64,000 nt of DNA from CAJWOS01 sp964502005 (GTDB lineage: Bacteria; Myxococcota_A; UBA796; UBA2385), in the NCBI GenBank assembly GCA_964502005.1, contig CAZCUX010000008.1, forward strand, positions 124,001-188,000. The letters are read 5' to 3'. The notes beneath the pieces were generated by a model. The model was not told the DNA's origin, made no database searches, and saw nothing but the letters and a program-made list of their open reading frames with translations. Position 1 is the first letter of the stretch, and each line of letters begins with the position of its first letter. This document shows, one piece after another, positions 60,031 through 64,000 of the stretch. A program made the position numbers and the translations under genes.

Positions 60031-60650
60031 AACAGGCTGCTTGACATCTCGGCGCGCGCTGTGTCTACGCCCAATTGGTCGTAGAGCGCGTGCCATTTCG
60101 AAGCGGCGACCGCGCGCACCTGCGGCTCGACCCAAGGCACGCGCAATTTGCCGATGTCTTGGGTGGGCAGGCCATCGAGGAGGCCCACCAGCGCACGAAT
60201 AACCCCTGCGTGGGCGACCACAACGACGGGCCCTCCGCCTTCGGCCCACGGGAGCACGGCCGCCACCGCGCGCTGGGCGACCGCGTGAAGCGTCTCGCCG
60301 TCGGGGGGTGCGACGGACCACGCCGCGCGGGTGCTCGACCACGGGCCTGCCCGTACCGCGGCGATAGTCTGGGACGAAAGCGCGCCGAACGAGCGCTCGC
60401 GAAGGTCCGCCAAACGCCGCTGGCGGAACGGCGGAACGCCCATCGCAATCGCGGTTTGAATGGTGCGCGCAGTTGGACTGACGAGCACCTCCGCCGGCAC
60501 ACACGCCGCCAACCGCGGACGCAAAAAAACGGCCTGGGACCAGCCCGCGGCCGTCAGGTGCGAAGTGTCCGAAGGCACCAGCACGCCGTCAACATTGCCC
60601 TCGCATTCCCCGTGGCGCAAAAACCACCACTCTCGGTTGGTTTCGGCCAT
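60027..60650 (-). CDS. Histidine phosphatase-family protein (phosphoglycerate mutase-like)
   Basis: A 207-residue branch-1 histidine phosphatase. The catalytic histidine is in FLRHGECEGN (H13), the second in VVVAHAGVIRALV, and SPTARTIQTA supplies the phosphate-pocket arginine. It may be a broad-specificity phosphatase (PhoE/CobC type) rather than true glycolytic mutase. Convergent with the lipoprotein gene, sharing four bases. Confidence 0.88.
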   Translation of the reverse strand: MAETNREWWFLRHGECEGNVDGVLVPSDTSHLTAAGWSQAVFLRPRLAACVPAEVLVSPTARTIQTAIAMGVPPFRQRRLADLRERSFGALSSQTIAAVRAGPWSSTRAAWSVAPPDGETLHAVAQRAVAAVLPWAEGGGPVVVVAHAGVIRALVGLLDGLPTQDIGKLRVPWVEPQVRAVAASKWHALYDQLGVDTARAEMSSSLF

Positions 60651-60724
60651 CGGGGAACGCTCCGGCGTGGAGGGTCAAGCCCTCCCCTCGAAATGACACG
60701 AAGGAAGGGCGATGACCTCGTGTG

Positions 60725-63700
60725 TCAGACCGCAGTATTCGCCGAGAAGCTCGACAGCCACGCGCGCACGCGCTCTTCTGCGACCAACAATGCCGACACA
60801 TCGGGGCGTTCGCCCAAGAGGTGCGTCATGAGGTCGCGAAGGGGCGCAAGCTCACCGCGGCCCAAGCGTGCGGCGACACGGTCGACACCGAGCTTGACTT
60901 CGCGCTGCACATCGACCGTTTGCTGGAGCTGCCGCAGCAACGCGACGTAGCGATTGCGCAGGATGCCGATGGCGACGGGGTCCCAGCCGCCACTTGCTTT
61001 GCGCGATTCCAGCGCGCGGATGGCGGGGAGGAGCCGGCTGGCTTCGCCCAAGGCCAGGTGCGAAACGAGGGCATCGTCCAGCTCCATCGAACCGTCAAAG
61101 CCACGGGCGACTTCGCGGGCGACGGAAAGCTCGCCCAAAAGAGCAATACGACGGCGCAAGTCTTCGGGGATGGCCGTGCCATTGAACGCATCGGCGCGGG
61201 CGTCAATGCGGGCTTCATGGGCGGTGCCGCGCAGCGAGCCGATACGGGCCAGCGCGAGGCGGATGAGTTCGCGGTCTTCGGCGTCGGCGCCCGGCTCGCC
61301 GGGAGCCAGCCATTGGGTCACGAGGCCCATGATGGCGTCGGTCACCTGCACCCACGCACGGTAGAGCACGTCGAGCGGCGCACCCGTCGCGTTGAGGTCG
61401 GCGCGGATGGCCTTGGCGCCGACCAAATCGCTCGCGAGGTACCAAGCGTGGGCGATGCGCACCATCGGCTGGCCGGTCAGCTCGCTCACCATCGGGAAGA
61501 ACAACGCGCCGTTGTCGCCCACGATTTCGTTGACCACCACAGTCATGCCGATGTCGCGCCGCAGCATGTGCTTCGCGATTTGGTCGGGGTACTTCTCGCG
61601 AACAGTCTGCGGGAAGTAGCCCAGCACCTTCTCGTCGAAGTTGGGCAGGATGCTCGGATCGGAGACGTTCAGCTCCTTGAACACGTGCATCTTCACATGC
61701 GCTTGCAGCACCGCCAGCTCGGGACGCGTGACGCCCTGACCGGCCAACGCGCGCCGCTGGAGCACATCATCGGTGGGCAACGACAAGGTGGCGCGGCTGC
61801 GGTTGCCCTTCCGGCACACCCAGTCGATGGCGCCCGAGAAGGTCATGGGGTCGCGGAGCGCGCGGGCTTGGTCGAGGGACAACTGCCGACCGTGGCGGTC
61901 GTTGTTGGCCAAGACGTCGCGGGCGACCTCTTCCGTCATCGACTCCAACAGCGCGTTTCGCTGGTCGAGCGTAAGGATGCCATCGGTCACCATCGGATTC
62001 AGCAGAATCTTGAGGTTGACCTCGTGGTCCGACATATCGACGCCACCGGAGTTGTCGATGAAGTCGGTGTTGATGCGACCGCCGCGCAAGGCGTACTCGA
62101 TGCGGCCCGCAGACGTGAAGCCCAAGTTGCCGCCTTCGCCGACCACCTTGGCCCGTAGCTCGCTCGCGTTGACCCGCACCGCGTCGTTGGTGGGGTCGCC
62201 AGCGTCGGCGTGGGACTCGTGGGTGGCCTTGACGTAGGTGCCGATGCCGCCGTTCCACAGCAGGTCGACGTCGAGGCGGAGGATGAGACGGAGCACCACA
62301 TCGACCGGCAGCTCGTCTTGCAACACACCCAAGCGGTTCTTGATTTCCGGCGTCAGGTGAATGGACTTCGCGCGACGGCTGAAAATGCCGCCGCCCGGCG
62401 ACAGCTTGCTGGTGTCGTAATGCTCCCAGCCCAAGGCCCCGTCAAACAAGCGCTTGCGCTCGATGTAGCTGGTCTCGGGGTCGGGGTCGGGGTCGATGAA
62501 GATATGGAGGTGGTTGAAGGCCGCGATGAGCTTCATCGTGCGGTGCTCGACCACGCCGTTGCCGAACACGTCGCCCGAGGGGTCGCCCACGCCGACCGCC
62601 GTGAAGATGTCGGTGCGGGTGTTGATGCCCATTTCGCTGAACAAACGGCGCGCGGTCATCCAGCCGCCGCGGGCCGTGATGCCCACCTTCTTGTGGTCGT
62701 AGCCGTTCGAGCCGCCGCTCGCGAAGGCGTCGTCGAGCCAGAAGTTGTACGACTGGCTGATTCCGTTTGCGGTGTCCGACAGGTGGGCGGTGCCCTTGTC
62801 GGCGGCGACGACGATGTAGGGGTCGTCGCCGTCGTGGCGCACCACCTGGGGCGGAGGAACGATAGTACCACCCCGGATATTGTCTGTCACGTCCAACATA
62901 CCGCGCACCAAGATGCGGTAGAGACGGTCTGCTTGCGCACGAATCGGCTCATTCGCATCACGGTTTTTGATGTAGAAGCCACCCTTCGAGCCTTCCGGCA
63001 CGATGAGCACGTTCTTCACCATCTGGGTGGACGCGAGGTCGAAGATTTCCCGGCGATAATCTTCGCGGTCCGACCAACGAATCCCGCCGCGGGCGATGCT
63101 TCCGCCGCGGAGATGCACGCCTTCGACTTCGCGGTGGTGCACGTACACTTCATACTTGAGGCGCGGTTCGGCCATAATCTTGACGGCGGAGGCGTCGACC
63201 TTGAACGAGATGTAGTGTTCGAGGCGGTCTTGGCGGTAGAAGTTGGTGCGGAGCGTGGCCTGCATCAAGTTGAACAGCGTGGTGAACACGCGGTCCTGGT
63301 CGTGGTCGGTGACCTGCACAATCTCCGACTCACACGCATCGGCTGCCAAGCGCATTTGCTCGGCGCGGTCGCCTTCGAGCGCGGGGTCAAAGCGCGCTTG
63401 GAAGTACGTCCACAGCTTCTGCACGAGCGACGGCCGGCCCAGCAAAATCTCCTGGACGCGGACGAGGGTGTAGCGGAGGCCGAGCTGGCGGGCGTAGCCA
63501 TTGTAGGCGCGGAGGAGGTCCACGGCCTGCCACGGGATTTTCGCGCGAAGCACAATACGGTTGAGCGGGTCGACGGGCATCTTCTTGTCGAAGACGGCAC
63601 GAATGGCGTCTTCGAGCAAGGACGCCAACGACAGCAGCTCCGCATCTTCCACCGCAGTGACACCCTTCAAGCGGAAGGTGTCGATGGTGCGAGCGGCCTG

Positions 63701-64000
63701 GCCCAAGGGGCGCACTTCATCGGCGTACTGGTCGGTGACCACCAAGCCGAAGTCATCGAGAACCGGCAGGATGTCCGACAAGATGATGTCGTCGGCTTGG
63801 TAGAGCCGCAGGTTGATGCGGCCGCGGCTATCGCGGTACAGCGCCGCTTCGACAGGGTTCGTCGCGCCCAAGCGCTCGAGCATGTCGATGTCGGCGGCGG
63901 CCCGCTCCGGCTCGGTGACCTGCGTATATACGCCAGCAAACGCATTGCCGTAGCGCAAGAACAGCTCGTTGGCCCGCTCATCGGCAAAGCGAGACTGGAG
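60725..64000 (-). CDS. NAD-specific glutamate dehydrogenase, large type, partial
   Basis: The visible 1,091 residues are the C-terminal part of a large (GDH-180-like) glutamate dehydrogenase that oxidatively deaminates glutamate to 2-oxoglutarate with NAD. The core has the lysine-rich active site region GGIRWSDREDYRREIFDLASTQMVKN and VPEGSKGGFYIK, a Gly-rich nucleotide-binding stretch (TAVGVGDPSGDVFGNGVVEH) and NGGIGTYVK. The reading frame is open through the right edge of the window, so the N-terminal regulatory domain is outside. Confidence 0.93.
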   Translation of the reverse strand, partial: LQSRFADERANELFLRYGNAFAGVYTQVTEPERAAADIDMLERLGATNPVEAALYRDSRGRINLRLYQADDIILSDILPVLDDFGLVVTDQYADEVRPLGQAARTIDTFRLKGVTAVEDAELLSLASLLEDAIRAVFDKKMPVDPLNRIVLRAKIPWQAVDLLRAYNGYARQLGLRYTLVRVQEILLGRPSLVQKLWTYFQARFDPALEGDRAEQMRLAADACESEIVQVTDHDQDRVFTTLFNLMQATLRTNFYRQDRLEHYISFKVDASAVKIMAEPRLKYEVYVHHREVEGVHLRGGSIARGGIRWSDREDYRREIFDLASTQMVKNVLIVPEGSKGGFYIKNRDANEPIRAQADRLYRILVRGMLDVTDNIRGGTIVPPPQVVRHDGDDPYIVVAADKGTAHLSDTANGISQSYNFWLDDAFASGGSNGYDHKKVGITARGGWMTARRLFSEMGINTRTDIFTAVGVGDPSGDVFGNGVVEHRTMKLIAAFNHLHIFIDPDPDPETSYIERKRLFDGALGWEHYDTSKLSPGGGIFSRRAKSIHLTPEIKNRLGVLQDELPVDVVLRLILRLDVDLLWNGGIGTYVKATHESHADAGDPTNDAVRVNASELRAKVVGEGGNLGFTSAGRIEYALRGGRINTDFIDNSGGVDMSDHEVNLKILLNPMVTDGILTLDQRNALLESMTEEVARDVLANNDRHGRQLSLDQARALRDPMTFSGAIDWVCRKGNRSRATLSLPTDDVLQRRALAGQGVTRPELAVLQAHVKMHVFKELNVSDPSILPNFDEKVLGYFPQTVREKYPDQIAKHMLRRDIGMTVVVNEIVGDNGALFFPMVSELTGQPMVRIAHAWYLASDLVGAKAIRADLNATGAPLDVLYRAWVQVTDAIMGLVTQWLAPGEPGADAEDRELIRLALARIGSLRGTAHEARIDARADAFNGTAIPEDLRRRIALLGELSVAREVARGFDGSMELDDALVSHLALGEASRLLPAIRALESRKASGGWDPVAIGILRNRYVALLRQLQQTVDVQREVKLGVDRVAARLGRGELAPLRDLMTHLLGERPDVSALLVAEERVRAWLSSFSANTAV

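Noticed and set aside
60722..62158. A 478-codon plus-strand open frame
   Set aside because: Shadow of glutamate dehydrogenase; no recognisable protein.
1..64000. Search for insertion sequences, phage genes, CRISPR arrays and integrase sites
   Set aside because: No transposase, integrase, repeat array or terminal inverted repeats were seen; the window looks like core chromosome.

Overview
The window is one contiguous piece of a GC-rich bacterial chromosome with tightly packed genes. The gene content suggests a Gram-negative, probably a myxobacterium-like or other former 'deltaproteobacterial' lineage. It carries many Sec/lipobox lipoproteins with Thr-rich linkers, Cys-rich and 'NDGDG' Ca-binding-like modules, FG-GAP repeats, a FadL outer-membrane channel, a large NAD-type glutamate dehydrogenase and GYF/SH3 signalling-like proteins. 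The taxonomic placement is an inference. No rRNA, tRNA, CRISPR array, insertion sequence or phage gene was seen.

Positions 1-12,114 (minus strand) hold the fused str/S10/spc ribosomal supercluster: rpsL-rpsG, a 503-base gap, then rpsJ-rplD-rplW-rplB-rpsS-rplV-rpsC-rplP-rpmC-rpsQ-rplN-rplX-rplE-rpsN-rpsH-rplF-rplR-rpsE-rpmD-rplO-secY-adk (adk is cut by the left edge). Three normal members are missing from their usual places: rplC between rpsJ and rplD, and fusA and tuf between rpsG and rpsJ. L29 has a long C-terminal extension. A strong promoter (TTGACA, 17 bp, TAGATG) precedes rpsL, and several hairpins sit in the leaders and gaps.

Positions 12,200-15,683 (minus) hold a translationally coupled three-gene cassette: an uncharacterised ATP-grasp protein, an AstE/aspartoacylase-like zinc hydrolase and a glutathione-synthetase-like ATP-grasp ligase. 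This is a good candidate for an undescribed peptide or amide ligase/hydrolase system. Next come a zinc-ribbon protein with a possible leader peptide, argH, argG-argR, a small HTH protein, pyruvate kinase, and a run of metabolic or unknown genes: a metallo-beta-lactamase-fold protein, a lipoprotein, N-formylglutamate amidohydrolase, a GYF-TM-SH3 protein and a POT-like transporter.

Positions 30,424-38,321 (minus) form a five-gene operon made entirely of secreted lipoproteins, each overlapping the next by 1-4 bases. One member has a lamin-tail domain inserted in a von Willebrand A domain with its two halves in swapped order. A TATAAT box lies upstream. This operon is the second candidate for an undescribed system.

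Positions 38,977-52,782 hold a thioredoxin-like lipoprotein, a coupled serine hydrolase/beta-lactamase-like pair, a GT-C-like membrane protein, an FG-GAP lipoprotein, a fatty-acid module (crotonase, an 86-residue membrane protein, FadL) and glpD with a helical-barrel protein. Positions 52,835-64,000 hold small lipoproteins, an M1 aminopeptidase with HEAT-like repeats, two Hsp20 genes, yggS, maf, a histidine phosphatase and the C-terminal three quarters or so of a large glutamate dehydrogenase cut by the right edge.
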